A DNA stretch of 64,000 bases from positions 12,922,041 to 12,986,040 of the forward strand of contig NC_083606.1 in the NCBI RefSeq assembly GCF_029168945.1, read 5' to 3'. Every line of letters begins with the position of its first letter. The stretch's first letter is position 1. Made by a program: the position numbers and the translations under genes. Under the pieces are notes generated by a model. The model ran no database searches. It was not told where the DNA came from and was given only the letters and a program-made list of their open reading frames with translations. This DNA is from Cannabis sativa (Eukaryota; Streptophyta; Magnoliopsida; Rosales; Cannabaceae). Below, in pieces: positions 24,601 to 36,539 of the stretch.

Positions 24601-25900
24601 ACAGTTCATGACCTAGTGCCCAAGTTGACATCCAGCACCTAGGTTGACATATGGACGTTGGGTAAGTGTATAAACATCCAAGGGATGTAATTTAAGATGC
24701 CTAAGTGATATTTTGACATCACTTAGTCTATTTCTGTGTAATGGCAAAGTTGATCACCAGTTCTTAGAGATGTTTTGTTCTGCGAAAAGGAGAGACTCGA
24801 AACTCTTTATTTTCGAGTGAGTTTCCCATGTTCAAAACAAGAAATACAAATTTGTGAATTTTACTTCTCTGAGTTCATGGATCTTAGTTATTGTGAAAAA
24901 CTAGATAGACGGTTGAAACGAGATCAGAATCGGATAAGCAGAACCCAATGTACCAGGTCATTTGTCAACTTGGGGCTTGGGTACTCATTCCCGAGCTCTT
25001 GGGATCTTATTTTGATACTTCTAAGGTTCTTGAACTAGAGGACAAGGTCTCTTACCCTGTTTTTGAAAATTTTAGATTCATTGGTCGAATTAGATTTATC
25101 ATTTGAGCAATTAAAGTGGCGCACCAAGTTGATTGTCAACTTCGGCGTTGGGCCCAACACCAAGTCAACCTGGGCACTGGGCCCTGATTCTAAGGGCTCG
25201 AGTTTATGGTTTATCCTTGAGTTTACTTGAATCTTCATTATTTCTGATGAAGGAAAAAATGTCTTGATACTTTTTCAAGAACTTAATTGGAAATGGTCCA
25301 GTGCCAAGTGTTAACCTGGGTGTTGGGTCCTAGTTTTGGCCCTTTGGAAGTTTCGTTTGATCCCCAGATATAGTTGAATCTTAATATTTTCTTAAAATAG
25401 AGAAGATTCTTGAAAGAGTTCTCAGATAACATCATCGAAATCGGCCTACATTGACAAAATGTCAACCTGGCATTGGGCCTTACTTTTGGCACCTAGGAGG
25501 TGTTGTTTCTTCCCCAAAAGTACATATATCTCCACTTTTGATGATAAAGAAGAAGATGCACAAGTCAAATTATTGATCTAATACTTAGAAGGTGCCCAAA
25601 ATGACAAATTATCAACCTGAGTGTTAGGTGCCTGGGCACCGGGTGCTCAAAAATAAACTTGCTCATAATTTGATTATGATGCCTCAAATATATCCGTGGT
25701 ATGTCCATTTGATGTCCTAATACAAAGTTTGACCCATTTTCACTAAGGCGGTCCCAAAAACTAAAACCCTCGTTGGGAATGTCAACTTGGGTGCTGGGTG
25801 AAATCTTAGGTGCCTAGGTTGGCTTCTGAATTACAAGTTCGTGTAATTTCAGCTCCCAAGGCTTGGATTTGATTACTCCATGTCTTCATGATACGAAATA
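24600..25900. repeat. Degenerate tandem repeat, about 150-170 bp period
   Basis: A recurring phrase of the type GTCAACCTGGGTGTTGGG occurs near 24968, 25133, 25305, 25457, 25610 and 25777, with weaker copies near 24625 and 25166. Intervening sequence is similar in composition but diverged. No supported gene. It probably lies in the LTR or leader of the minus-strand gypsy remnant. Confidence 0.6.
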
Positions 25901-26243
25901 CTGAAAGATATTGTGTTGAATTCAAGTTATTAAAGTCTAAACTTCCATCCCAGCGCTCCTAAACTTAACCTAAGCGCAAGGCTAGGGCTCCCTCGCAGGT
26001 CGACTGCTATGACTCGAGTTTACTCAACTCTGTGATGTCATACTTCTTGCCACATGTAAAATATTGTGTCCACGTCACCAGGTAAAGTTTTTGGGTTAAC
26101 AGGGAGAGTCTTGTCGAGTCGACTTGACCACTCAAAAATAGCTAGCAAAACTTGTGTCTACTCTTGGCACTCTAGCCCGAGATCTATGTCCTGAACATGA
26201 TGATTATGAGACTTTTAAACCAAGAGGTAAAGTGTGAAACTTA

Positions 26244-28112
26244 TGTTGGGCTTTATGCCCTAAATAAAACTCCATTTCAATGTAATCCGTATTATTCAAT
26301 ATCAATAAAGAAACAGAAGTATTTTTCATTCATTTGTGTATGTTTTGGTTCACATTGTCAATTACTTGTCTATTTGATTTATAAATCAATCCAAACCCTT
26401 TTCACATTCTTGTTCTTGTTTATTGTGTCGTCAGCACAATGGAAAGTAAACAAGACTATGTAATTAAAGATTCCTAGATTTATCAAAACACTGGGTTTTA
26501 CTGATATGACAATCTAAAACAGAGTTTACTTGCATTTGGAGAAATGCTATGTTCTTTCCAGAGCATTGGTTAAAGTAAAGCTTGGGTTGGATGCATGGAG
26601 TATGCATCGAAAGGGACCGATATTGAACTTTGATATAGATTTATTAAACTTACCGTAATATCTATTCAATTCAATATCACCTAGTTGATCCTAGATTAAA
26701 TGATCTTAATCCTGATATGATTAGGTTCAATCTCAAGAGTGTTATTCGTGTTCTTTGATTTGATAGTTAAGCCTAGTTTTGGGTCAGGGTGATACGTACA
26801 TTTTGGGAATACAGTAGTGCAATTGAGTGGGAGCGCTAAACATAAATATAGAATCTATAGCTTCTATCTGGCGAATAGAAAGTAAAAGATGATTTCCTTC
26901 GAGCTTGGCTAAACGAAGATAAATGGTTGAGTACTCATTTCACTTCGCTGAAATATCATTTATACGGGGCTAAGTGTTTTAAGGATAAAATACATTGTAG
27001 GGTGTTACGGTAATTTAATCCCTTTACAGTGTAGATCATCTATATAGAGGATCATTGATCAAATTAGGATTATAACAATGGATAATTAATAGCGTGTATA
27101 TATGGTGGAACATATAGAGCGTTCTATATAGCTGAGAGTGGGATTCTAAGTTCTATGTGTGGATTCAACGAAGAATTAATAAGTCAGTGAATTTACTTGG
27201 TAAATTCTTGATCTGCTTATTGGAAGTTCGGATATATAGGCCCATGGTCCCCACACTAGTTGAGACTATACTACTTGTAAGACTCATTTAATTGGTTTTG
27301 ATTAATCAATTATAATTCTCAAATTAGACTATGTCTAGTTTGTGAATTTATCACTAAGCAAGGGTGAAACTGTAAAGAAAGAGTTTCTAGGGTATATTTG
27401 TTAATTAAGAGACTTTGGTGAGTCTAATTAATAAATATAATAAATGACAATATTATTTAATAATTAATTATAGTTATTAAATAGTTGAAATTGGCATTTG
27501 AATGGTTGAATTTGAAAATTGGCATTTTTGAGAAAATGAGATGTAGAAATGATAAAACAGCAAATTGCAAAAGTGGGGCCCATATCCATAAGCCTTTGGC
27601 CAGCCACTAGTGTAGGGTTTATCATTTAATATTTTCATTATTTTAATGCCAAATAATTCAAACCTAACCCTATGTGGCATACTATAAATAGATAGTAATG
27701 GCTTCAGAAAAAGATGATGCATCTTATTCCTTTCAGAGAAAAACTTGAGCCTTCTATCTAACCTAGCCGCCACCTCTCTTTCCTTCTTCTTCTTTGTTTG
27801 TTTCGAACCCCTTAGTGATAGAGTAGTGCCCACACATAGCAAGTGGTACCTCAATCATAGTGTGAAAGATCGTGAAGAATCCAGATTCAACAAGAAGGAC
27901 ATTCGGGCTGAGATCTTGATAATACTCTGTGACAGAAAGGATACAAGGGTTAGAGATCTGAGTGGAAGGAGACATATTATTCCGCTGCACCCAATGTAAG
28001 GTTTCTCATACTTTATATGTGTTTATTTATAATCGTTTTAGAAGTTCATATTTAGGTTGTTAAACAACATACTTGTGAGTTGATCTAAGATCCTGGTAAA
28101 ATAATTCCAACA
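26244..28112 (+). repeat. Solo copia LTR, plus orientation
   Basis: About 1.87 kb, TGTTGGG to CCAACA, flanked by ACTTA at 26239-26243 and 28113-28117. Same family as 17534-19439. A TATA-like CTATAAATAG is at about 27684. Confidence 0.92.
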
Positions 28113-29010
28113 ACTTATACCTTAGGTTTTCAAATAGAGTTGGGTGATCCCCAACATTTATTTCCAAAAATCTCACCACATATACTTATAAGGATTACGA
28201 GAATGATATGTCAATTTACACTTGGGTAGATGAAATTTTTTATAGGTATGACGATTGTCTAATGGAAGGTAAGATGTTATATGAGAGCAATCCCACCTTT
28301 AAATCTTATATGTTTGAGGAGTGGACCAATATGACCCCAATCTTAAGTTTAAAGATGATAACACTTTAGTACTTCCGTTTGAGCAAAAAATGCTAGCTTG
28401 AGGAGAATATTTCCCCTTTCTTAACTTGTTTGTACGTACTTTTATTTAAGAATGTGTATGTCACTTCTCACATGCTTGCTTGTTTTTGTATGTGGCTATG
28501 TTTTATGGGATGGTACTATTCATGTAGCTCTTTTATCTTTATGCATGTTTTTGGTAGCTAGCATGTTTGCTTCTTTTATTGGTGAAATAGATGATCTGCA
28601 AACCTATCGTTGATATAATAAAGTTTTTATTAAGCAAGATCCTAGAGGCTAGGAATTCTCGGACGAACCTTATTGGGTATGGCCCCCACTTGTCAGCATG
28701 AAAATAGGAAAAGTATTTTAGTTTCTAAATTTACTGTACCAACGACAAAACAAGTTTCTCATAAAGGAGAATAAACAATGATATTTACACACCCACTACT
28801 CTGACACGTACCTATCCCATGCGCCCATAGGCAGCTCATTCAATCGCCTGCCACATCAATAATGGACAAGTCAGCCTCCTCTACCTACCACTCATTTTGG
28901 ACCTACTCCATGGGTCATATAGTAAACAATTTATATTTACCCGATGGATTTTGCTAATTAGGTCCACCACATGGCTCCTTTTATAAATAGAGTCATCTCA
29001 TCATTGTAAA
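28113..29010. other. Gene-free repeat-derived stretch
   Basis: No open frame of note and no motif recognised. Because 33090-33160 on the far side of the next element resembles the end of a gypsy LTR (shared ACTCGTGGACT), this may be the left part of such an LTR; weakly supported. Confidence 0.3.
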
Positions 29011-29760
29011 TGTTAGAGATTTTATAACAATAGAAGAAAATCAAGATATATTACAACTCTATTGTAAAATAATACAAGGACTAAAATAAGAGATTGATTA
29101 AATATATATTACAATATACATATATACACTATATATATTGTATATATATAAAAGGTAGAAGAAGAAGATTACAACACATGTAATATAATATATGTATATA
29201 TATAACAAGAGAATTATATATATGTATACACTCACTCACAACCTTGAGTGTAGATTAGTGGGGATCACCATGATTTGAACAAAGTATTACACCTTTGTCC
29301 AAAAGCTTATTTCTCCCTAACTCTAAGCACTAAGGGAACTCTCATGGAAATAGTTTTGGGAATTATCAAGCCTTAGGGTTTTCTAGTAATGTACTTTCTT
29401 AATAGAAAACTTGATCTCTCTCAATAGCACCTTAGATCTCTTTATATAATGTTTAGAATATTACCATTTGAAATTCAAACTCACCATCTCATTTCTCTCA
29501 TATAATGAGCATTAATATAGTTTGTAACAACTATATTTCATAACATTTGAATTCCATCATCAATTGTGTAACATCTCTTTTATTACACAAAATATGATCA
29601 ACCAAAAGAAGTTACAAAAAATAATTAATCTTGTAACTCCTCTCCGTGTTACAAAGTGTAGGTTACAATTTTAGGTTAAATAAATTATATGTTACACAAT
29701 TTATTTACCAAACACTTAATATATATTATTCTACATATTATTATATTAAATAATATAACA
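29011..29760 (-). repeat. LTR (3' in element orientation) of the 4-kb element
   Basis: 750 bp, with long blocks matching 32228-33010 nearly exactly. It includes AT dinucleotide-rich microsatellite-like sequence near 29100-29230. Confidence 0.88.
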
Positions 29761-30601
29761 ATCCCCCACTAGATTAAAATGTATGACACACTTGTAACAT
29801 TTATTTAATCAATCAAAATATTATATCAAAATATAACATTCCCACACTTTGATTGACTAAATACACACTTTTAAAGAAGTCTTGCTTAGATGCATTAGGT
29901 AAAATATCTTTCGACTTGAATTTTACCTTAGTGTAGTTACCACAAAGTTTGATGAAATTTTGGTTGCCGTAGCATTGAACCACTACTCCTTTAGTACAAA
30001 CCGGTGATAACACACACACCCTCGCTAATGCTCACTTGAGACTGCATGTCTCGCTCTTGCACCGTTAATGGTCATGTGCAAAATTCTAATTCATGAACTC
30101 TCTAGAGAATAACTCTAATTCTCATAAGAGGCGGCACCACCTTTAGTCCATATAGGTGGAGTTTTAGTGTCTCACCACTCTTTAGACACTTCTTAAGCTT
30201 AAGTGAGTTTTCTTAAGCTTAAGCTCCATTAAAAAACCTTTCAGTTTTAACCCTCAATTTTCACCACATGTACTCATCCATAGATGGGACAATTGAGTAC
30301 CACATTCACTCTATTGACTTGTTATTACCTATTGAACTTAAGACTAGATTTTTACTAGTGTTAAGATAGGTTACCATCAATGAGCAAAACACTAAGGGAG
30401 TCTAGTTCCCATCCCTCGAAAATTCATGCTTTAATCTTGTACGGAGATTAAGCGATTTGTTATAACCTCTCACTATTGATTCCATGTGAATCATGCATGC
30501 CAAAATATAGTGTTCACTTTGTGACCACTTTTCTCCTTAAGTACTTAAGTTTTGAAAATTCAATCATAAAAGAATAATTTTCATACAACTCAAAATCTCA
30601 A

Positions 30602-30862
30602 TAATTTTGATACCAAGCATATCAAAATTAAACACTAATTTAGACACCAAACATGTCTAAATTACACTTTATCTTAAGACACCAAACATGTCTTAAACTT
30701 TTCATGTTGGAGTATCACCCTCACACTTTCACATTTCATTATCACGACAATATCTTGATTTTAAAATATAGAAGACTATTTTTCTCTATAATTTTTCTTA
30801 AATTTAATTTCCTTCTTGAAATTATTTTCACCAAAATTTGACACTAAATATGTCAAAATTTT
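30602..30862 (-). repeat. Array of hairpins with a shared 9-nt loop
   Basis: Four inverted repeats carry different stems but nearly the same loop: 30602-30630 (10-bp stem, loop ACCAAGCAT), 30636-30664 (10-bp stem, loop ACCAAACAT), 30674-30696 (7-bp stem, loop ACCAAACAT) and about 30833-30862 (stem with one slipped base, loop ACTAAATAT). Stem halves change together so that pairing is kept. Other hairpins follow at 31067-31092 (10-bp stem, 6-nt loop) and 31185-31229 (9-bp outer and 7-bp inner stem). Confidence 0.65.
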
Positions 30863-32227
30863 ACATATGCACATAGCCAAATTTGATTTAAAATTTGAAT
30901 TCAAAATCAAATAAATTAATCAACAATATCTCATCACATTTTGATTAAGTTTGTGGCTCACCCCTATATTTTTTACCATAAAGTGTATACAAAAAATCAC
31001 TTTTGTGTATTTTCCTCTTGAAATGACTCTTTAAAGTCACCTTAAAAAAATACCATTATTTGACATTTTTAGTTTTCTCAACAAAACTAAAATATCAAAC
31101 TCACATTACTACTCACAAAATAATCTGATTATTTTTACCCATAATTTTAGGATTATCTCCTCATTGAGATTAGTCCAAAATTATATCAAAGTTAGCAAAA
31201 TTCTCATTAATTTTGTTCACAACTTTGATTATTTAAGATTTAAAATTGCTTCTCCAATTTGATCTTTTCATAATTTTTGAATCCATTGATTCACTTTATT
31301 TGAGTCTAAAATTGCTTTTCAATTTATGACTTATTTCACAAGTTTGGATCCACTATGATCTTAATTGTTCTTGCTTATGACAATGCAAGTCCAATAAAAG
31401 TGTAATTCTCATAGTCCACTTTTCCTTATCTCAAATATGATATGATTATCTCTTATAATCTAATAAAAAATGTAACTTCTCAAAAGCCATATTTTATTAT
31501 CTCATAAAATGAGATGTTCACCACCAAATTGAAAAAGAATTCAAAACTATTCTTTATTCACAAAATATCAATAGTAATAAATAATATTATTATAATATTA
31601 CTATCAATATTATTATCATACTATATAACTCATATATTAATATTAAATTAATATGTAACTCCCATACATAAAATTATAACTCCTAAATAATAATTTTATG
31701 CTAATTAATGTATTATGTATGTTACTATAAACATCTCATGTATAACATACACATATATAATATATTAATTATTACAGAAGTACTATATATTTATGTTACA
31801 TATCTTACACATATATAACATATTAATATACATGCATGATATATACTATATACACATAATATATATTATATATGCATATATAAATACATAAAAATAATTA
31901 TTTTAACATATTTAATTTCACAATATATATTATATCACATACATTATATATTATATATCTCACATATATATACATATAATAACATGATATAAATTCAAAT
32001 ATCATATTATATACTACTATATATATTAATATGATACAAGAACATAATTACATATATACCACATATATATAAGTCACACATATATATATCATATATAAAA
32101 TAGTAAATCACATACTATACACCACCATGCTCACCCATGAATGACTTTCACATAAAATTTCTAATCCTTGTATTCTCAAAATCTTGATTTATCTCATCTT
32201 CCATTGAAAAAGGGATAAGCTTTTGAT

Positions 32228-33010
32228 TGTTAGAGATTTTATAACAATAGAAGAAAATCAAAATATATTACAACTCTATTGTAAAATAATACAAGGACTA
32301 AAAATAAGAGATTGATTCAATATATGTTACAATACACATATATACACAATATATATTGTATGTATATATATATGGTAGAAGAAGAAGACTACAACACATG
32401 TAATATAATATATGTATATATATAACAAGATAATTATATATATATATGTATACACTCACTCACAACCTTGAGTGTAGATTAGTGGGGATCACCATGACTT
32501 GAACAAGGTATTACACCTTTGTCCAAAAGCTTATTTCCCCTATCTCTAAGCACTAACTGAACTCTCATGGAAATAGCTTTAGGAATTATCAAGTCTTAGG
32601 GTTTTCTAGCAATGTGCTTTCTTGATAGAAAACTTGATCTCTCTCAATAGCACTTTAGACCTTTTTATATAATGTTTAAGATATCACCATTTGAAATTCA
32701 AATTCACCATCTCATTTCTCTCATATAATGAGCATTAATATAGTTTGTAACAACTATATTTCATAACATTTGAATTCAATCATCAATTGTGTAACATCTC
32801 TTTTATTACACAAAATATGATCAACCAAAAGAAATTACAAAAAATAATTAATTTTGTAACTCCTCTCCATGTTACAAAGTGTTATAATTTTAGGTTAAAT
32901 AAATTATATGTTACACAATTTATTTACCAAACACTTAATATATATTATTCACATAATAATATATATTACCACATTTTATTTTACATATTATTATATTAAA
33001 TAATATAACA
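32228..33010 (-). repeat. LTR (5' in element orientation) of the 4-kb element
   Basis: 783 bp, the partner of 29011-29760, slightly longer through small insertions near 32944-32990. Confidence 0.88.
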
Positions 33011-33015
33011 GTAAA

Positions 33016-34114
33016 AGAATTCGATTTTATTAGTTCGCAAGCCAATATGTTACTAACATCCTTGGAAACTGCCATTATTGTAGCAAACAACTTCCTAATA
33101 AAGTAACTCGTGGACTGAGACGCATTAACACGAAAATTACGTAAAAAAATTATATCTATTTTTTTATAAGCTCTCTTAAATACTTATTTTCTTCTCTTAA
33201 TCTAGTTATCAAAAATCTTAGTCTAGTGTAACACTAAGATACTCAATAATTGAAATAAACACCCCTATATCACTCTATGTGTTATGCTAAGGGACACCTT
33301 AACGTGTCAAGCACTAGAAAAAAATGACATATTACTATTAGTATAATTTATTATAGAATATCACACATTTCGATTTAATAAATAATATAAAAAAATCGCT
33401 AACTAATCACAACAACAAGCTAACTTAGTATAATCGTTTTCCTCATTTCTACCATTCATTTCTAAAATGAATACAATTATTGATCCAACTCTAATGTGAA
33501 GGCAATTAAATATCTTTTCTTCTCGTACTACACCAATGTTTTTATGTTAATTTTCTGCAAAAATATAAAATAAAGAGGGAAAGAAAGGAATAAAACAGAA
33601 AAGACATGAATAATTTCTTCTTATTATTTTATTTTGATTATATATTTCTTATTTTTTCTTTTAATAATAATTGTCCTCTTCTCTCCTTCAGGTCCACACC
33701 ATTAACAAGGGCATGTTTCGTTGTGGACTTTTATGGTGGGACATTGCGGGCGTCCATTAATGAGAGGAAAATCACTCTCAAATTTTGCCCTGTCGCAATA
33801 GAAGATCGGGGTTTGCTTTGGTCCCTCCTCTTACCAATATTAGGTTGGTTCTTGCTCTCAATTTTCTCTCTTTTTCACTCTCCAAACTCTCTTCCATCCC
33901 ACCAAAAATAGGGGATAATTAGCTTACTCGCTTATTCATTGCAGAGTCAAAATTTAGGTAAGTGACCCCTGAATCGTAAATCGAGTTTTCATCAACTGGG
34001 TTTCTTTGATTTAGTGTATCTGTAATGGCCTCTGCAGGAATTTGATTGCATTTTGACAATTTCTTGTTTTGGGATTGATTGAAGGCAAGACTTGCATTTT
34101 TTCTCTTCTGAAAT
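33016..34114 (+). promoter_or_regulatory. Upstream region and probable 5' UTR of ARPC3
   Basis: No gene of its own. The first 150 bases may be a gypsy LTR end. From about 33690 the base composition becomes richer and transcript-like. A possible 5'-UTR intron runs from a GTAAGTGA donor at about 33958 to a TCTGCAG acceptor at about 34037. No TATA box was assigned with confidence. An open frame at 33606-33911 shows no homology I recognise and is probably UTR or promoter. Confidence 0.4.
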
Positions 34115-35704
34115 ATGGTGAGGGACTAAGCTTTGCCTATGGTTTCTGTTAAATATTCTCTATCAGTTAAAGTCTGAAGCTTTATTCAATTTATTTCGCA
34201 TCAATGGTAGATATTGTTTAGTGGTTTGATTTCATTTGTTTTCTGGGTTAATACTTTATGCCTTTGGCTTTCAATTATTCAGTTTAGGCTGTTTGGAATT
34301 GGGTATTATGGATTCTTTTACTTGAGGAGTTTAAAAATAGAAGAATGAGCCTTTGCAAGCATGCAAAGTCATGAAATGTTCTTCTGTGTCAAATTTTTGT
34401 TTTTGAATCACACAATTGCCTCTTCATTTTATTTTCAAAAATGAAATCCTTGATTATGGTCATAAAGTCTGTTCATTCAGTCTGGTTGTCTTCAATGATG
34501 TTTGGGAGAATTTCCCTTATGATACTTACTCAAAGATGATTCCAATGATAGGTTTATCACTCAAGTTTTGTGGATGATGAAAGAGTTACTAAAGCTTGTG
34601 GATGTCCCATTTTGCCTCTAAAAACCCATATAAAGGGTCCTGCTCCAGATTTAGATCAAGGTTTGACTTTTTAATGTATTGTTACATCTTTGATGTAAAG
34701 AAGATTGCAATATCACTCATGTTTGATAAATCTTTTGCAGATCAAACTGACATTATTGATGAAGCAATTACATTCTTTCGAGCCAATGTCTTCTTCAGAA
34801 ACTTTGATATCAAGAGTTCAGCTGATAAGCTCCTTATTTATCTGACACTCTATATTAATGTGGCTTTGAAGCGGCTTGAGGGTTGTAGAACTTCGGCTGA
34901 AGGAACCAAGGCAATTATTAACTTGGGTCTTGAAGAGGTACCTGTTCCAGGAGAACCTGGTTTTCCTTTTCCAGGTCTTTTTCCCCTTCCTCTAACCAAG
35001 AAGGAAGCAGGTGAAACTCTTTCTTTGGTTGTGCTTGCCTTTAGTTTTAACACATAACATACTCATTTGGGACCTTTGCATTCATGACAATTTGAAGAGT
35101 TCAATATTATTTTAGAATCTTGTAGTTTTAGCTGTAACCTCTTTGTTTTCATTATTGTTTGAATTAGTTTTTTTGAGATATGAACTTGTATGTTTTTCTT
35201 GGCTTATCTCTATGGTCATGCATAATATATTTTTATTTGATGAATCTTGAAAGTTCAAGGCCAAGTTATACCTGATCTATTATTCTGATTGATAGCTTAA
35301 ACATAAATTTAGTTCCTATCAACCACTGAAGATGATATAGCAGCTCCATAGAAACAATGATGTTTTCAACTGTTTCATTGATATAGGTTAGTAGTGGTCT
35401 TACTTCTTAAAATGATTTTAAGTAAGTGTCAATGACTTGACTTAGGATTTTCTTTTGGCCAAGATGCAGTGTTTTTGTTTATATTGTTGTTAAGACCTTT
35501 TCCTTGACCACCTAAAGCTCTATTAATCTGTTTTGACTGACTTTTCTGATGTGAAATGCAGAATTACTCAGGAACTATCTGAAACAGATAAGGGAAGAGA
35601 CTAGTGGTAGATTATTGAGTGTTGCTTACAGACATAATGGGACTCCAAATAAATGGTGGTTAGCATTTGCCAAGAGGAAATTTATGAACATCATTGTCCC
35701 TTAA
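34115..35704 (+). CDS. ARPC3: Actin-related protein 2/3 complex subunit 3 (p21-Arc)
   Basis: Subunit of the seven-protein Arp2/3 complex, which nucleates branched actin filaments in the cytoplasm; in plants it is activated by SCAR/WAVE and shapes trichomes and pavement cells (family knowledge). Exons by GT-AG junctions: 34115-34117, 34552-34660, 34741-35010 and 35562-35704, giving 174 residues, the length I recall for plant ARPC3. The first coding exon is just the ATG, with the donor GTGAGG immediately after. Conserved stretches seen are VTKACGCPILPLKTHIKGPAP, DEAITFFRANVFFRNFDIKS, VPVPGEPGFPFPGLFPLP and, near the C-terminus, PNKWWLAFAKRKFMN. All junction phases agree and no break is seen, so the gene looks functional. 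Confidence 0.95.
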
Positions 35705-35938
35705 TTGTTTATACCCACTCAAAATAATATATGTGTAGGCACCACATTGATGTGATAAACCATTGGTTGTGAAAAGTATTTTTGGACTATATTTATACCT
35801 ACTCTTGAAAGAAGCAGGGTGGTTGTAATTGCAATGCATTGCATTGTTACTGCCTTACTGGTTTAAGGAGATTAGTATGATAAGCTAAAATAGTTCCTAT
35901 CATTATTACTTTTACCTTTTTTTTATTATTATTATTTG
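35705..35938 (+). other. 3' flank of ARPC3
   Basis: Probable 3' UTR and flank; no separate feature. Confidence 0.4.
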
Positions 35939-36538
35939 ATAAATACTTATTTGGTACTTTATCTTTTATCAAAATATACATTCTGTACCCTTTGATCAAT
36001 TAGTACTCTCTATTTGCAAAAACTACCATTTTGGTACTTGAGTGCATTTAAAATTTTAATATTCTGGAACTCACCCTTTTAATATTTAACTCTTATTATA
36101 TATCCAATTATATTTCTTTCTTAAGTGTGTTTAGATTTATGAAATCTTAACTATTGGTACAGACATGTATTACTACGCAAGCTGACATATGCAGAGAAGA
36201 CATGATCTCCATGAAGAAAATAGTTGAGCCATGAGATCATTGTCCCCATGAAGAAAATAGTTGGTTTCACTTACATGTGGAATCAACACAAGCAGAACAA
36301 ATTAACCCAGAAAATCCAGAGGGGTTGGGTAAGATCGGACCGAGTGGGGGTGGCGGGAATGGGGTCTCCACAGATGGAGGAGAAAGAAATAATTTTTGAA
36401 AAAAATTATTAAATATAATGGGATATATTATAATCATTAAATATTAAAATAGGATTAGTTTGAGAATATTAAAATTTTCAAAACAGAAGGTACCAAAGAT
36501 ATATTTTAGCAAAACTTGGGTAAAAAATAAGTGTTTAC
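35939..36538. mobile_element. Candidate MITE (600 bp with terminal inverted repeats)
   Basis: The left arm, about 35941-35996, and the reverse complement of the right arm, about 36482-36538, align over roughly 55 bases with mismatches (both begin AAA-T/C-ACTTATTT and share a GTACC block further in). The interior is non-coding and AT-rich apart from a G-rich patch at about 36320-36370. No convincing target duplication was identified. Confidence 0.45.
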
Positions 36539-36539
36539 C

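Larger units (their letters stand above)
29011..33010 (-). mobile_element. 4-kb LTR element without coding sequence (LARD-like, non-autonomous)
   Basis: Two direct repeats, 29011-29760 and 32228-33010, both starting TGTTAGAGATTTTATAAC and ending TAATATAACA, are its LTRs. The direct repeat GTAAA at 29006-29010 and 33011-33015 is the target duplication. Next to the left LTR is ATCCCCCACT, a polypurine tract on the minus strand, so the element points left. The minus strand beside the right LTR reads ATCAAAAGCTTATCC, a possible primer-binding site. The 2.5-kb interior has no GAG or POL motif, and is instead AT-rich with many inverted repeats. It depends on enzymes from elsewhere. Confidence 0.87.

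Noticed and set aside
27477..27854. Open frame of 125 codons on the minus strand
   Set aside because: Inside the solo LTR 26244-28112, antisense to it; no homology and not conserved in other LTR copies.
32400..32460. AT dinucleotide runs as a possible origin or matrix-attachment site
   Set aside because: Same runs occur in both LTRs of the 4-kb element; ordinary microsatellite-like sequence.
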